Shown in pieces: positions 8,700 through 18,046 of a stretch of 64,000 nucleotides of DNA. The number at the start of each line of letters is the position of its first letter. Position 1 is the stretch's first letter. Where the stretch lies: NCBI RefSeq assembly GCF_036010325.1, contig NZ_CP108549.1, forward strand, positions 2,790,001-2,854,000. The letters are read 5' to 3'. Origin of the DNA: Streptomyces sp. NBC_01210. Its GTDB lineage: Bacteria; Actinomycetota; Actinomycetes; Streptomycetales; Streptomycetaceae. A program made the position numbers and the translations under genes. The notes under the pieces are model-generated. The model made no database searches and had not been told where the DNA came from. It saw only the letters and a list, made by a program, of their open reading frames with translations.

Positions 8700-8750
8700 C
8701 CGGGCTCCGCCCCCGGAACCCCCGGCGCCTCAATCGCCGGCGGGGCTTGA
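8700..8750. terminator. dispersed palindromic repeat between convergent genes
   Basis: A compact copy of the ggctccgcccc / cctcaatcgccggcggggcttg repeat lies between the response regulator stop and the convergent MFS gene end. It is able to form stem-loops and probably terminates transcription from both sides. Confidence 0.55.
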
Positions 8751-10184
8751 GTGTGCCCGGCGCGGCAGCCAGAACAGCATCAGCACCGCCGCCGCCACCA
8801 GCACCCCCGTCCCCGTACGGAACGCCAGCGCATAACCGGCCGTCAGCGCCTCCGGGTTGGTGCCGCCCGCCGTGCGCGCCGCCGCGACCGTGGACAGAAC
8901 GGCCAGGCCCAGCGCGCCGCCCATCGTGCGCGAGGTGTTGATCAGTCCCGAGACCAGGCCCGCGTCGCCCGGTGCCGCGCCCGATGTGGCGAGCGAGGCG
9001 AGCGGCGTCGCGGCGAGTCCGACGCCGGCCATCATCAGGATGCCGGGGCCGAGGATCGAGGTGAGATACGTGCCGTCGGCGGTCATCGTGGACTGCCAGC
9101 CGAATCCGGTCGCGGCGACCAGCGCGCCGATGACGGCGACGTTCCTGGCGCCGGCCTTCGCCATCAGCCGGGGTGCGAGCTTCGAGCCGACGATGACGCT
9201 CAGCGAGCTGGGGATGAGTGCCAGGCCCGCCCGGAACGGCGTGTAGTCCAGCACATTCTGCGCGTACACCGTCATGAAGAACCACATCGCGAAGGACGCC
9301 GAACCGCAGACCAGCATGGCCACATTCGCCGCGGAGACCGCCCGCGACCGGAACACCTGCAGCGGCATCAGCGGCGCTCCGGTCCGCGCCTCCACCGCCA
9401 CGAAGACCCCGAGCACCGCAAGCCCGCAGAGCAGCGGCAGCAGCGTGGCGGGCGCGGTCCAGCCCGACTCCTCGGTCTGCACGATGCCGTAGGCGACCGC
9501 CGCGAGGCCGCCTGTGACCAGCACCGCGCCCGGCAGGTCGAGCCGACGGCCGTCGCCCGCCCGGCTCTCGGTGAGCCAGATCGCCGCGCCCACCAGCACC
9601 AGCGCACCGACCGGCACATTGATCAGCAACACCCAGCGCCAGGACAGCAGATCGGTGAGGGCGCCGCCGACGAGCCCGCCGGCCGCACCGCCCGCCGCGC
9701 CCACCGCCGACCAGGTGCCGATCGCCCGGGTCCGCGCGGGACCCGGCGGCACGGCCGCCGTCAGGATGGTGAGGGTCGCCGGAGCGAGGACGGCCGCACC
9801 GAGGCCCTGTACGGCGCGGGCGGCGAGCAGCTGCCAGCCCTCCTGTGCGAGCCCGCCCGCGACGGACGCGGCGGTGAACAGGCCGAGCCCGACGAGGAAC
9901 ATCCGCTTGCGGCCGAAGATGTCCGCGGCCCGGCCGCCGAGCAGCATGAAGCCGGCGAAGGCGATGGAGTACGCGTTGAGGACCCACTGCAGGCCGGTCG
10001 TGGAGAGCCCGAGGTCGGCGCGCATCGAGGGGAGCGCGACATTGACCACGGACACGTCGAGGACGACAAGGAACTGGCCGGCGCACGCGGCGAGAATCAC
10101 CGCCCAGGTACGCGAGGACCGGGCGGCGGATGCCGGTATGAGGGACTGCTCGACGTCTGATGGGGCTTGGGCCATGACGGTCAT
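8730..10184 (-). CDS. MFS transporter, DHA2 (EmrB/QacA) type
   Basis: A 484-aa drug/proton antiporter with 14 predicted membrane segments. It has motif A GGRAADIFGRKRMF after the second segment and motif C-like GGAAGGLVGGALTDLLSWRWVLLINVPVG in segment 5. The N-terminal 25 residues are hydrophilic. The start at 10184 gives MTVMAQAP; an internal ATG at 10175 is equally possible because neither has a strong Shine-Dalgarno. It is a separate unit from the ltp1-fadE34 genes upstream (64-bp gap). It probably exports a hydrophobic compound; the substrate is unknown. Confidence 0.92.
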   Translation of the reverse strand: MTVMAQAPSDVEQSLIPASAARSSRTWAVILAACAGQFLVVLDVSVVNVALPSMRADLGLSTTGLQWVLNAYSIAFAGFMLLGGRAADIFGRKRMFLVGLGLFTAASVAGGLAQEGWQLLAARAVQGLGAAVLAPATLTILTAAVPPGPARTRAIGTWSAVGAAGGAAGGLVGGALTDLLSWRWVLLINVPVGALVLVGAAIWLTESRAGDGRRLDLPGAVLVTGGLAAVAYGIVQTEESGWTAPATLLPLLCGLAVLGVFVAVEARTGAPLMPLQVFRSRAVSAANVAMLVCGSASFAMWFFMTVYAQNVLDYTPFRAGLALIPSSLSVIVGSKLAPRLMAKAGARNVAVIGALVAATGFGWQSTMTADGTYLTSILGPGILMMAGVGLAATPLASLATSGAAPGDAGLVSGLINTSRTMGGALGLAVLSTVAAARTAGGTNPEALTAGYALAFRTGTGVLVAAAVLMLFWLPRRAHSSPAGD

Positions 10185-10248
10185 GGTCGCAGCCGCCCGG
10201 CGGTCCGTACATCGGGAAATCGATGTACGGACCGGGGGCCCGCCGGAC

Positions 10249-11439
10249 CTAGGACCTTCGCAGCAGTGTGACCACCGCGGCCCCGCCGAGCCCGATGTTG
10301 TGCGCGAGCCCGACCCGCGCCCCGTCCACCTGCCGCGGACCCGCCTCGCCCCTCAGCTGCCAGACCAGCTCGGCCGCTTGGGCCAGTCCGGTGGCGCCCA
10401 GCGGATGCCCCTTGGAGATCAGGCCGCCCGACGGGTTGACCACCCAGCGTCCGCCGTAGGTCGTCGCCCCGCTCTCCACCAGCTTTCCGGACTCGCCGTC
10501 CGCGCACATGCCCAGCGCCTCGTAGGTGAGCAGCTCATTGATGGAGAAGCAGTCGTGCAGCTCCACGACGTCGACGTCCTCGATGCCGAGCCCGGAACTC
10601 CCGAAGACCTGCTGACCGGCCGCGCGGGACATCGGCTTGCCGACGACGTCGATGCAGGAGCCGGACGCGAAGGATTCGCCGGTGTCGGTGGTCATCGACT
10701 GGGCCGCGATCTCCACGGCCTTGTCGTGGAGGCCGTGCTGGACGACGAAGCGCTCGGAGACGACGACCGCCGCGGCCGAACCGTCGGATGTCGGCGAGCA
10801 CTGGAGCTTGGTCAGCGGCCGGTGGATCGTCTTCGCGGCGAGGATCTCGTCGACCGAGTAGACGTCCTGGAACTGGGCGTTGGGGTTGGCCGCCGAGTGC
10901 TTGTGGTTCTTGGCGCCGACGGCGGCGAGCTGCGCCTCGGTGGTGCCGTACCGCTCCATGTGCTCGCGGGCGGCATTGCCGAAGATCTGGGCGGTGGGCG
11001 GGGACATCTCGAAGCCGTGGGCGGCGGCCATGACTCCGTAGTGCCGGGCGACGGGTGACGTGGCGAAGTCCCCGCCGTCCGACCCGGCCCCGAGCGCCCC
11101 GCGGGCCATCTTCTCGAAGCCGAGCGCGAGTACACAGTCACTGACGCCGCCCTCGACGAACTGCCGCGCCATCATCAGCGCCGTCGACGCGGTCGCGCAG
11201 TTGTTGTTGACGTTGTAGACGGGGATGCCGGTCAGGCCGAGTTCGTACGCGGCCCGCTGGCCCGCCGTCGATGCCTGGAAGCAGTAGCCGACGGGGACCT
11301 GCTCCACCTGCTCGTAGGCGATCCCGGCGTCGGCGAGAGCCCGCGAACCGGCCTCCTTCGCCATGTCCCAGTACTGCCAGTCCCTCGACTCGGGCTTCTC
11401 GAACTTCGTCATCCCGACGCCGACGATGTAGCTCTTCAC
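10249..11439 (-). CDS. ltp1: SCP-x-type thiolase / lipid-transfer protein, Ltp1-like
   Basis: A 396-aa thiolase-superfamily protein very similar in pattern to mycobacterial Ltp1. It has the N-terminus [13 protein letters not shown], nucleophile Cys81 in [20 protein letters not shown], and the C-terminal [17 protein letters not shown] and [11 protein letters not shown]. Family members perform thiolytic or retro-aldol cleavage of acyl-CoA side chains of sterols and branched lipids. GTG 11439 is preceded by aggagcaggac. It follows the acyl-CoA dehydrogenase gene by 11 bp and shares its promoter, which carries a KstR box. The call is from recalled family resemblance, not a search. Confidence 0.88.
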   Translation of the reverse strand: MKSYIVGVGMTKFEKPESRDWQYWDMAKEAGSRALADAGIAYEQVEQVPVGYCFQASTAGQRAAYELGLTGIPVYNVNNNCATASTALMMARQFVEGGVSDCVLALGFEKMARGALGAGSDGGDFATSPVARHYGVMAAAHGFEMSPPTAQIFGNAAREHMERYGTTEAQLAAVGAKNHKHSAANPNAQFQDVYSVDEILAAKTIHRPLTKLQCSPTSDGSAAAVVVSERFVVQHGLHDKAVEIAAQSMTTDTGESFASGSCIDVVGKPMSRAAGQQVFGSSGLGIEDVDVVELHDCFSINELLTYEALGMCADGESGKLVESGATTYGGRWVVNPSGGLISKGHPLGATGLAQAAELVWQLRGEAGPRQVDGARVGLAHNIGLGGAAVVTLLRRS

Positions 11440-11450
11440 GTCCTGCTCCT

Positions 11451-13604
11451 TCAGTCCCGCGGGAGGCCGAGGATGCGCTCGGCGATGACATTGAGCTGGA
11501 CCTGCGTGGTGCCGCCCGCGATGGTCAGGCAGCGCGACATCAGCAGCCCGTGCACCGCCCGCTCCCCGGCCCCTTCACGCAACGCGCCCTCGGGGCCGAG
11601 CAGTTCGAGGGCGAGCTCGGCGGCCTTCTGCTGGTGCGTGGTCTGAACGAGCTTGCGTACGGACGCCCCGGCGCCCGGGTCGAGGCCTGACACCTGCCGC
11701 ATGGTGGTCCGCAGGCCGATACAGGCGAGAGCGTGCGCCTCGGCGGCGAGCGACCCGATCCGGGCGCGGCAGGCACCGTCGAGGCCGGAGGCCCGCGCGA
11801 GCAGCGCTTCGAGCCCGGTGTCGAAGGTCAGCTGGTCGGCCATGTGGACGCGTTCGTTGCCGAGGGTGTTGCGGGCGACCTTCCAGCCGTCGTCGACCTG
11901 CCCGACCACGGCGTCGTGCGGGAGCAGCGCCCCGTCGAAGTACACCTCGTTGAAGAGCGACTCCCCGGTGATCTCCTTGAGCGGCCGGATGTCGATCCCC
12001 TCGGTGTTCTTCATGTCCACGAGGAAGTACGTCAGCCCTTTGTGCTTGGGAGCATCCGGGTCGGTGCGGGCGAGCAGTATCCCGTGGTCGGCCCACTGGG
12101 CGGCGCTCGTCCACACCTTCTGTCCGGTGATCCGCCAGCCGTCCGCCGACTTCTCGGCCCTGGTGCGAAGGCTCGCCAGATCCGATCCCGCTCCGGGCTC
12201 GCTGAACAGCTGGCACCAGAGCACATCGCCGCGCAGCGTCGGCAGCAGAAAGCGTTCCTTCTGCTCCTCGGTTCCGTACGCGAGGAGCGAGGGCACCACC
12301 CAGGTCGCGATGCCCAGGCCGCTCAGCTCGATCCCGGCGTGCGTCAACTCCTGTTGTACGGCGAGCTGTTGGACAGGACCCGCGCCGAGGCCGTACGGCT
12401 CGGGCAGATGCGGCGCGGCATAGCCGGTGGCGGCGAGCACGCGGCGGGCGGCGGCCGGTTCGAGGCCGCGTGCCGCCGCGACGGCCTCGCGGGCCCGCTC
12501 CCGGTACGTCTGCGACTCGGCGGGCAGCTCCAGCCTGAGCTCGCGCCGCGCCCCGCCTGCGGCGAGCCGCACGGCTCGCAGCCGGTGGCTGTCGCCCGCC
12601 CCCAGCAGCTGCCGTACGACGAGAGCCCGCCGCAGATACAGATGCGCGTCGTGCTCCCAGGTGAACCCGATCCCGCCGAGTACCTGGATGCAGTCCTTGG
12701 CGCAGGAGTACGCGGCGTCAAGGGCGGCCCCGGCTGCGAGCGAGGCCACCAGGCCGCGTACGCCCGGGCTCTGGTCCACCGCGCGTGCCGCGTCCCACGT
12801 CAGCGCCCTCGCCTGCTCGACGCGCACCAGCATGTCGGCGCAGAGATGCTTGATCGCCTGGAACCGCCCGATGGGCCGTCCGAACTGCTCACGGACCTTC
12901 GCGTACTCGGAGGCGGTGTGCAGGGCCCAGGCGGCGGTGCCGCACGCTTCGGCCGCGTACAGCACGGAGGCGAGGTCCCGTACGAGAGCGGTGTCGATCT
13001 CCAGTACACGGTCCCGGGGCACGGTCACGCCGTGTGCGGTGACCTCGGCGGTGGGCCGGGTCGGGTCGGCGCTCTCGTGCACTCGGACGGTGAGCCCACC
13101 CGCGTCCACCGCGAGCCAGCCCGTCGGGGTTTCGAGTACGAGCAGATCGGCGTGCCCTGCGCCGAGGACGGGCGGGGCGGTGCCGTCGAGCCGGTGGCCG
13201 TCCTGAGTGCGGGTGGCGGTGAGCGTCCCGGGGCCGAGCGCGACGGCCGCGATGCGCTCCCCTCGCGCGAGTGTCCCCGCCAGATCGGCTCTGCCCGCGC
13301 GGGCCAATACGGCGGAGGCGAGCACACACGGCAGGTACGGCCCCGGCAGCGCCGCGCGCCCCGTTTCCTCCAGGACGGCGGCAAGGTCGGCGATGGTCCC
13401 GCCCCCGCCCCCGCACTCCTCGGCAAGATGCAAGCCGAGCAGCCCTTGTCCGGCGGCGCCGTCCCAGTAGCCGGGCCGTCCCCCGGCCCCGGCGCCGGTC
13501 GCGTCGAGCTGCTTTCGTACGGCCTCGGGCGGCACGGCGCGCGCCAGCCAGCCGCGGACGGACCGGGCCAGCTCCCGCTGCTCTTGCGTGATTCCGATGC
13601 CCAT
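11451..13604 (-). CDS. fadE34: fused double acyl-CoA dehydrogenase, FadE34 (ChsE3)-like
   Basis: A 717-aa protein with two acyl-CoA dehydrogenase modules in one chain. Residues 1-350 hold an incomplete module ([22 protein letters not shown]). Residues 380-717 hold a full FAD/acyl-CoA module with [14 protein letters not shown], the FAD-site segment [20 protein letters not shown], and the C-terminal [23 protein letters not shown]. This length and fusion match the mycobacterial FadE34 group, which dehydrogenates steroid-acyl-CoA and lies beside kstR in Mycobacterium tuberculosis. The start is only 12 bp from a perfect KstR box, so repression by promoter blocking is likely. Co-transcribed with ltp1. 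Confidence 0.88.
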   Translation of the reverse strand: MGIGITQEQRELARSVRGWLARAVPPEAVRKQLDATGAGAGGRPGYWDGAAGQGLLGLHLAEECGGGGGTIADLAAVLEETGRAALPGPYLPCVLASAVLARAGRADLAGTLARGERIAAVALGPGTLTATRTQDGHRLDGTAPPVLGAGHADLLVLETPTGWLAVDAGGLTVRVHESADPTRPTAEVTAHGVTVPRDRVLEIDTALVRDLASVLYAAEACGTAAWALHTASEYAKVREQFGRPIGRFQAIKHLCADMLVRVEQARALTWDAARAVDQSPGVRGLVASLAAGAALDAAYSCAKDCIQVLGGIGFTWEHDAHLYLRRALVVRQLLGAGDSHRLRAVRLAAGGARRELRLELPAESQTYRERAREAVAAARGLEPAAARRVLAATGYAAPHLPEPYGLGAGPVQQLAVQQELTHAGIELSGLGIATWVVPSLLAYGTEEQKERFLLPTLRGDVLWCQLFSEPGAGSDLASLRTRAEKSADGWRITGQKVWTSAAQWADHGILLARTDPDAPKHKGLTYFLVDMKNTEGIDIRPLKEITGESLFNEVYFDGALLPHDAVVGQVDDGWKVARNTLGNERVHMADQLTFDTGLEALLARASGLDGACRARIGSLAAEAHALACIGLRTTMRQVSGLDPGAGASVRKLVQTTHQQKAAELALELLGPEGALREGAGERAVHGLLMSRCLTIAGGTTQVQLNVIAERILGLPRD

Positions 13605-13615
13605 GGGCGGCAGAC

Positions 13616-13629
13616 TAGAACACGTTTCA
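13616..13629. promoter_or_regulatory. KstR box (perfect consensus)
   Basis: TAGAACACGTTTCA matches TnnAACnnGTTnnA and sits 12 bp from the fadE34 start codon, between it and the divergent methyltransferase gene. Confidence 0.8.
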
Positions 13630-13631
13630 AA

Positions 13632-13646
13632 CTGACGGTAGGTCAG
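13632..13646. promoter_or_regulatory. CTGAC-N5-GTCAG palindrome
   Basis: CTGACGGTAGGTCAG starts 3 bp after the KstR box at the fadE34 promoter. It would place two different operators side by side. Confidence 0.55.
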
Positions 13647-13726
13647 ACAACGAGGTTACTGTCCGTGCCGTGCGTGGGCATACGGCACCATGGGCGGCCA
13701 GGACACCCGCACGACCAGGAGGAACC

Positions 13727-14377
13727 ATGGCCGCCGCCCCCAAGCCGGAGACCCTCGCCGCCTTCGAGGCGGCCAAGGGCTTCATGCCCGTGACCGAGGG
13801 CCTCGCCCTCTACGCGGCCGCCACCGAGGCCGGGGCGCTCGGGCTGCCGCTGCTCGAGGTGGGCACCTACTGCGGGCGCTCGACCATCCTGCTCGCCGAC
13901 GCCGCCCGTGAGGCGGGGACGACGGCGATCACGGTCGACCACCACCGGGGCAGCGAGGAGCAGCAGCCGGGCTGGGAGTACCACGACCCGACCGTGGTCG
14001 ACCCGGAGGTCGGCGAGATGGACACGCTGCCGACCTTCCGCCGCACCCTGCACAAGGCCGGTCTCGAGGACCACGTCATCGCCGTCGTCGGCCGCTCCCC
14101 GCAGGTCGCGAAGGTCTGGGGCACACCCCTCGGCCTGGTCTTCATCGACGGCGGCCACACCGACGAGCACGCGGGCGGCGACTACGAGGGCTGGGCGCCG
14201 CATGTCGCCGACGGCGGCCTCCTCGTCATCCACGACGTCTTCCCCGACCCGGTCGACGAGTGGACCGGCCAGGCCCCGTACCGCGTCTACCTCCGGGCAC
14301 TCGCGTCCGGCGCGTTCACCGAGGTCTCGGTGACCGACTCGCTGCGCGTCCTGCGGCGTACCGGAACGGGGATCTGA
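13727..14377 (+). CDS. class I SAM-dependent methyltransferase (Methyltransf_24 type)
   Basis: A 216-aa soluble protein. The SAM-binding motif I is LLEVGTYCGRSTILLADAA, followed by acidic TVDHHRG and the post-motif LVFIDGGHTDEHAGGDYEGW with a His/Asp pair of the kind seen in family 24 methyltransferases. ATG 13727 has a strong aggagg 7 nt upstream. It is divergent from fadE34 and separated from it by the KstR/CTGAC region, but no catabolic role is evident. It is followed closely by the amidase gene. The methyl acceptor is unknown. Confidence 0.88.
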   Translation: MAAAPKPETLAAFEAAKGFMPVTEGLALYAAATEAGALGLPLLEVGTYCGRSTILLADAAREAGTTAITVDHHRGSEEQQPGWEYHDPTVVDPEVGEMDTLPTFRRTLHKAGLEDHVIAVVGRSPQVAKVWGTPLGLVFIDGGHTDEHAGGDYEGWAPHVADGGLLVIHDVFPDPVDEWTGQAPYRVYLRALASGAFTEVSVTDSLRVLRRTGTGI

Positions 14378-14400
14378 GCCGCCGGGTTAGCATCGCGAGG

Positions 14401-15345
14401 GTGTCGTACGACGAGAACCAGCCCTCCATGCCGCCGCGCCGCTTCGGTCGCGGCAATCTCACGATCGTGATTGCCGCGCTGGTGCCGACCGCGCTGGCGG
14501 GGTGGCTCGCCTGGCAGGCAATGGGCGGCCCGGACGAGAACGAGCCGCCGAGGGCGTTGCCGAGCGGGTCGACCGCTGCGGGCAAGCCCGCCCCGCCGGC
14601 CTCTCCGTCACCGTCCGCCACCTCCGCCACCGCCTCGCCGTCACCGTCGAAGGGGAGGGCCGGTGCGTCGGGGCCGCTCGCCGGCAGGGTCGTGGTCGTC
14701 GACCCGGGGCACAACCCCGGCAATTTCCAGCACACGAGCGAAATCAACAAACTCGTGGATATCGGAACCAACCGCAAGGAATGCGACACGACGGGCACGT
14801 CCACCAACGCCGGTTACACCGAGGCCGAATTCAGCCTCGATGTTTCACAACGTCTTCGCACACTGCTCGAGAAGCAGGGCGCAACGGTGAAATTCACCCA
14901 CACCAACGACCGGCCGTTCGGCCCCTGTGTGGATGAACGGGCGCGCATCGGAAACAAGGCCAAGGCCGATGCGGTGATCTCCATTCATGCCGACGGCTCG
15001 GCCGTCGGCAACCGCGGCTTCCATGTGATCCTTCCCGCCCTGGTCAAGGGGGGTGCGGCGGACACCGCGACCATCGTCGGCCCCTCGCGCGACCTCGGCG
15101 AGCGGATCGCCGGAAAGTTCGTACGCGCGACCGGCAGCGCGCCCTCCAACTATGTGGGCGACGGCACGGGGTTGGACGTACGCGAGGATCTCGGCGGCCT
15201 CAACCTGTCCACAGTGCCCAAGGTGTTCATCGAATGCGGCAATATGCGTGACCCGAAGGATGCCGCTCTGCTGACAAGTTCCCACTGGCGGCAGAAAGCG
15301 GCGCAGGGAATGGCTGACGGCATCAGCAGCTACCTCGAGCGGTAA
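14401..15345 (+). CDS. N-acetylmuramoyl-L-alanine amidase (Amidase_3), membrane-anchored
   Basis: A 314-aa cell-wall hydrolase. The N-terminal anchor segment is NLTIVIAALVPTALAGWLAW (about residues 20-39), and a Pro/Ser/Ala linker follows. The zinc amidase domain has VVVDPGHNPGN (first zinc His), Glu in AEFSLDVS, SIHADGS (second zinc His) and FIECGNM with the catalytic Glu. It cleaves the MurNAc-L-Ala bond outside the membrane. GTG 14401 was chosen; ATG 14428 is an alternative just before the anchor. Confidence 0.92.
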   Translation: MSYDENQPSMPPRRFGRGNLTIVIAALVPTALAGWLAWQAMGGPDENEPPRALPSGSTAAGKPAPPASPSPSATSATASPSPSKGRAGASGPLAGRVVVVDPGHNPGNFQHTSEINKLVDIGTNRKECDTTGTSTNAGYTEAEFSLDVSQRLRTLLEKQGATVKFTHTNDRPFGPCVDERARIGNKAKADAVISIHADGSAVGNRGFHVILPALVKGGAADTATIVGPSRDLGERIAGKFVRATGSAPSNYVGDGTGLDVREDLGGLNLSTVPKVFIECGNMRDPKDAALLTSSHWRQKAAQGMADGISSYLER

Positions 15346-15491
15346 CTCCCGTACCCGGCAGACGGCCGGATCGGGCAGACGATAGATTCAGCTCTACGAT
15401 GGGGAGTCACCCCCGAGCTCCGCGCCGTGCCACCGCCGCACCGGCGGCAGCGACGACCGCCCCGATGACACGACCGACGAAGGACTTTTAC

Positions 15492-16334
15492 GTGAACATC
15501 CGCTCCCTCACTCGAGGCGATGGCGTGGTGATCGGAGCAGCGGTGTTGCTGTTCATCGCCTCGTTCCTCGACACGTTCGACTGCTCCGGCAGCAACTGCG
15601 ACGGCGTGCCGAACGCCTGGGACAACGGGTCCCTGCTCCTGGGTGTCTACTTGGCCGGCATCATCGGCGCCGCTCTGATCGTCATCTCGCGCGGGCTGCC
15701 GCAGCCGCCGAAGGTCATCGGGCTCGACCTCGGCCAGCTCGGCGTCGCCCTGACCGTCTTCACGGCCTGGAGCGCGCTCGGCGCGATCTTCGACCCGGCG
15801 GGCTCCCTGGACGTCGGCGGCAGTGTCGACGCCGGCGTCGGCCTCATCCTCGGCTTCATCGCCGCGCTCGTCCTGGCCGCCGGCGCGGTCTGCTCGCTCA
15901 TCGTCCCGGCCTTCAAGGCCCCGCTCCTCGGCGCCCCGAAGCCGGTCGCGCAGCCGTACGGCGCGCAGCCCGGTATGGCCGGCGGCTACGGCTACCCGGG
16001 TGGTGCCCAGCAGCAGCCCTACGGCGCGCAGCCCGGACAGCCGGGTCAGCCCCAGCCGTACGGCGCCCAGCCGCAGCCGGGTCAGCAGCAGCCGGCCCCG
16101 GCCCCGGCCGCGCCGCAGAACGCGGGCGGCGCCGCGGACTTCACGCCGTTCTGGTTCGCGGTGCCGGTGGCCCGCCCGCTGTACGGCGAGGACGGTTCGC
16201 CGACCCCGATCGCCGAGCTCGCGCCCGGCACCTGGTACCTCGCGGTCGAGCAGCGCGGTCCCGGCCTGGTGGCCCAGACGCAGGACGGCCGTCGTGGCGT
16301 GCTGCAGGACACCGCGGGCATCCAGCGCGGCTGA
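15492..16334 (+). CDS. four-TM membrane protein with Gly/Pro/Gln-rich tail (DUF5336-like)
   Basis: A 280-aa protein with about four membrane segments in residues 8-140 (GVVIGAAVLLFIASF; LGVYLAGIIGAALIVIS; the LTVFTAW region; IAALVLAAGAVCSLIV). A low-complexity linker follows with repeated QPYGAQP units, then a C-terminal 70-residue domain (FTPFWFAVPVARPLY ... GTWYLAVEQRGPGLVAQTQDGR). GTG 15492 is preceded by aagga. This resembles Streptomyces envelope proteins of unknown function; a role at the septum or envelope is a guess. Confidence 0.82.
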   Translation: MNIRSLTRGDGVVIGAAVLLFIASFLDTFDCSGSNCDGVPNAWDNGSLLLGVYLAGIIGAALIVISRGLPQPPKVIGLDLGQLGVALTVFTAWSALGAIFDPAGSLDVGGSVDAGVGLILGFIAALVLAAGAVCSLIVPAFKAPLLGAPKPVAQPYGAQPGMAGGYGYPGGAQQQPYGAQPGQPGQPQPYGAQPQPGQQQPAPAPAAPQNAGGAADFTPFWFAVPVARPLYGEDGSPTPIAELAPGTWYLAVEQRGPGLVAQTQDGRRGVLQDTAGIQRG

Positions 16335-16355
16335 CGCGAACAGCGGTCCGCAGAG

Positions 16356-16385
16356 CGGCCCCTCGCCCTTCCGGGCGGGGGGCCG
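16356..16385 (+). terminator. intrinsic terminator-like hairpin
   Basis: GC-rich inverted repeat cggcccc-t-cgccc / gggcg-gg-ggggccg with a ttccg loop, 22 bp after the membrane-protein stop. Confidence 0.7.
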
Positions 16386-16395
16386 TTGGCGTACC

Positions 16396-16410
16396 CTGAC
16401 GCACCGTCAG
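16396..16410. promoter_or_regulatory. CTGAC-N5-GTCAG palindrome
   Basis: CTGACGCACCGTCAG, 27 bp upstream of the LLM oxidoreductase start; arms extend to 6 bp (CTGACG/CGTCAG). No KstR box is nearby. Confidence 0.55.
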
Positions 16411-16436
16411 AAACGTATCGCTGGAGGGGACACGGC

Positions 16437-17447
16437 ATGCGACTCGGACTCGCTCTCGGCTACTGGGGCCGCGGCCCGGACCCCGCCCATCTCGATCTCG
16501 CGCGCGAGGCCGAGCGCCTCGGCTACGACTCCGCATGGACGGCGGAGGCCTGGGGTTCCGACGCCTTCACCCCGCTGACCTGGATCGCCGCGCACACCTC
16601 CCGCATCCGACTCGGCACGGCGGTGGCGCAGATGGCCGCCCGCACCCCCACCGCCACCGCGATGCACGCGCTCACCCTGGACCATCTGTCCGGCGGCCGG
16701 ATGATGCTCGGACTCGGTCTGTCGGGGCCGCAGGTGGTGGAGGGCTGGTACGGCCGTCCGTTCCCGAAGAGCCCGCTGACGGCGACCCGCGAGTACGTCG
16801 ATGTGATCCGCCAAGTGCTGAGGCGCGAGGCCCCAGTTGAACTGGCGGGCCGCTTCCACTCCCATCCGTACCGAGGAGAGGACTCCACCGGCATCGGCAA
16901 GGCACTCAAGCCGATCACGCATCCGCTGCGCGCCGGGCTGCCGCTCCTGCTGGGCGCGGAGGGTCCGAAGAACATCGCCCAGACGACGCGTATCGCCGAC
17001 GGCTGGCTGCCGCTGTACTGGTCGCCGATGCGTACGGACGTCTACGAGGCCTCGCTCACCGACCTTCCCGAAGGCTTCCTGATCGCCCCCATGGCCCGCG
17101 CCAAGGTCTGCGACGACGTCGCCGAAGGGCTGCTGCCGGTCAAGGCGATGCTCGGCTTCTACATCGGCGGTATGGGCCACGCTGCACGGAACTTCCACGC
17201 CGATCTGATGGCCCGGATGGGCTTCGAGTCCGAGGCCCGCCATATCCAGCGACTGTTCGCCGACGGCCGCCGCGAGGAAGCCGTGCTTGCCGTGCCCGAC
17301 GCCTTCGCCGACGAGATCTCGCTGGTCGGGCCGCGCGAACGGATCGCGGAACGCCTGGAGCTGTGGCGCAAGGGCCCGGTCACGGACCTGCTGGTGACCG
17401 CTCCGGACCCGCACACTTTGCGCGTCCTTGCGGAGCTCAACTCATAG
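16437..17447 (+). CDS. LLM-class (probably F420-dependent) oxidoreductase
   Basis: A 336-aa luciferase-like monooxygenase-family TIM barrel. Features are LGLALGYWGRGP at the N-terminus, AREAERLGYDSAWTAEAWGSDAFTPLTW, the RIRLGTAVAQMAARTPTATAM segment lining the cofactor pocket, LSGGRMMLGLGLSGPQVVEGWYG, and LLGAEGPKNIAQTTRIADGWLPLY. This set is typical of actinobacterial F420-using enzymes (mer/FGD-like) acting on small hydrophobic substrates. The gene stands alone, with a CTGAC palindrome in its promoter shared with several lipid/steroid genes in the window, so a linked role is possible. Confidence 0.88.
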   Translation: MRLGLALGYWGRGPDPAHLDLAREAERLGYDSAWTAEAWGSDAFTPLTWIAAHTSRIRLGTAVAQMAARTPTATAMHALTLDHLSGGRMMLGLGLSGPQVVEGWYGRPFPKSPLTATREYVDVIRQVLRREAPVELAGRFHSHPYRGEDSTGIGKALKPITHPLRAGLPLLLGAEGPKNIAQTTRIADGWLPLYWSPMRTDVYEASLTDLPEGFLIAPMARAKVCDDVAEGLLPVKAMLGFYIGGMGHAARNFHADLMARMGFESEARHIQRLFADGRREEAVLAVPDAFADEISLVGPRERIAERLELWRKGPVTDLLVTAPDPHTLRVLAELNS

Positions 17448-17537
17448 GCGCGCTAGCCCGGTTGGGAGGCGTACCGGCAGCTCCGTCCCGAGCCCGTTGT
17501 ACGTCGAGGGTTTCACACGCTCACAAGCGGTAACCCG

Positions 17538-17837
17538 ATGCCCATGAGTCCTCGTCATCACAACGGAACGAATCAGGCCGCGGCGGTCATCATGATCGTT
17601 GCCGATGTCATGGCCGTCATCCTCGGCCTCTGGATCCTGATGTACCTGCTGGACGCCAACCGCGCCAACGACTTGGTGAGCTTCATCCAGGACGCCGCAC
17701 ACTGGCTCGCCGGCTGGTCCTACGACCTGTTCACCTTCGACGACGCCTGGGCGCGCGTCGTCGCCGGCTACGGCCTGGCGGCGGTGGTGTACCTCTTCAT
17801 CGGCCATGCGGTGGCGGGCCGGCTGCGGAGGTACTAA
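17538..17837 (+). CDS. small two-TM membrane protein
   Basis: A 99-aa protein with a hydrophilic N-terminus, membrane segment AAAVIMIVADVMAVILGLWI (about 15-34), an amphipathic middle, and a second segment VVAGYGLAAVVYLFIGHAVAG near the C-terminus ending in RLRRY. ATG 17538 and 17544 are both possible starts. No catalytic residues or family recognised; probably a conserved Streptomyces membrane protein of unknown role. Confidence 0.75.
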   Translation: MPMSPRHHNGTNQAAAVIMIVADVMAVILGLWILMYLLDANRANDLVSFIQDAAHWLAGWSYDLFTFDDAWARVVAGYGLAAVVYLFIGHAVAGRLRRY

Positions 17838-17857
17838 CCGGTGACCGGGGGAGCCTT

Positions 17858-18046
17858 CCCCACCCCGCCCCGTCCCGTAACCGGGGCTCCGCCCCCGACC
17901 TCGCGCCTCAACCGCCGGCGGGGCTTAATTTGCCCCGGTGGGCTTCAAGTTCCGGACAGGCGGAACTTGAAGCCCGTCCGGCGATTGAGGACACGCCCGG
18001 AGGGCGGCGTACGGGGGCCCGGGGGCAGAGCCCCAGCCGGCAGGGC
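17858..18046. repeat. dispersed intergenic palindromic repeat (about 180 bp)
   Basis: It begins cccaccccgccccgtcccgt, continues ggggctccgccccc and gcctcaaccgccggcgggg, then contains a large inverted repeat GGGCTTCAAGTTCC-N8-GGAACTTGAAGCCC, and ends gggggcagagcccc. The left part matches the repeat inside the ECF ATPase gene at 43515-43700. It lies between two convergent genes and can terminate both. Confidence 0.75.

Noticed and set aside
11733..13793. 686-codon open frame opposite the acyl-CoA dehydrogenase
   Set aside because: No family pattern; the opposite strand encodes a full FadE34-like enzyme.
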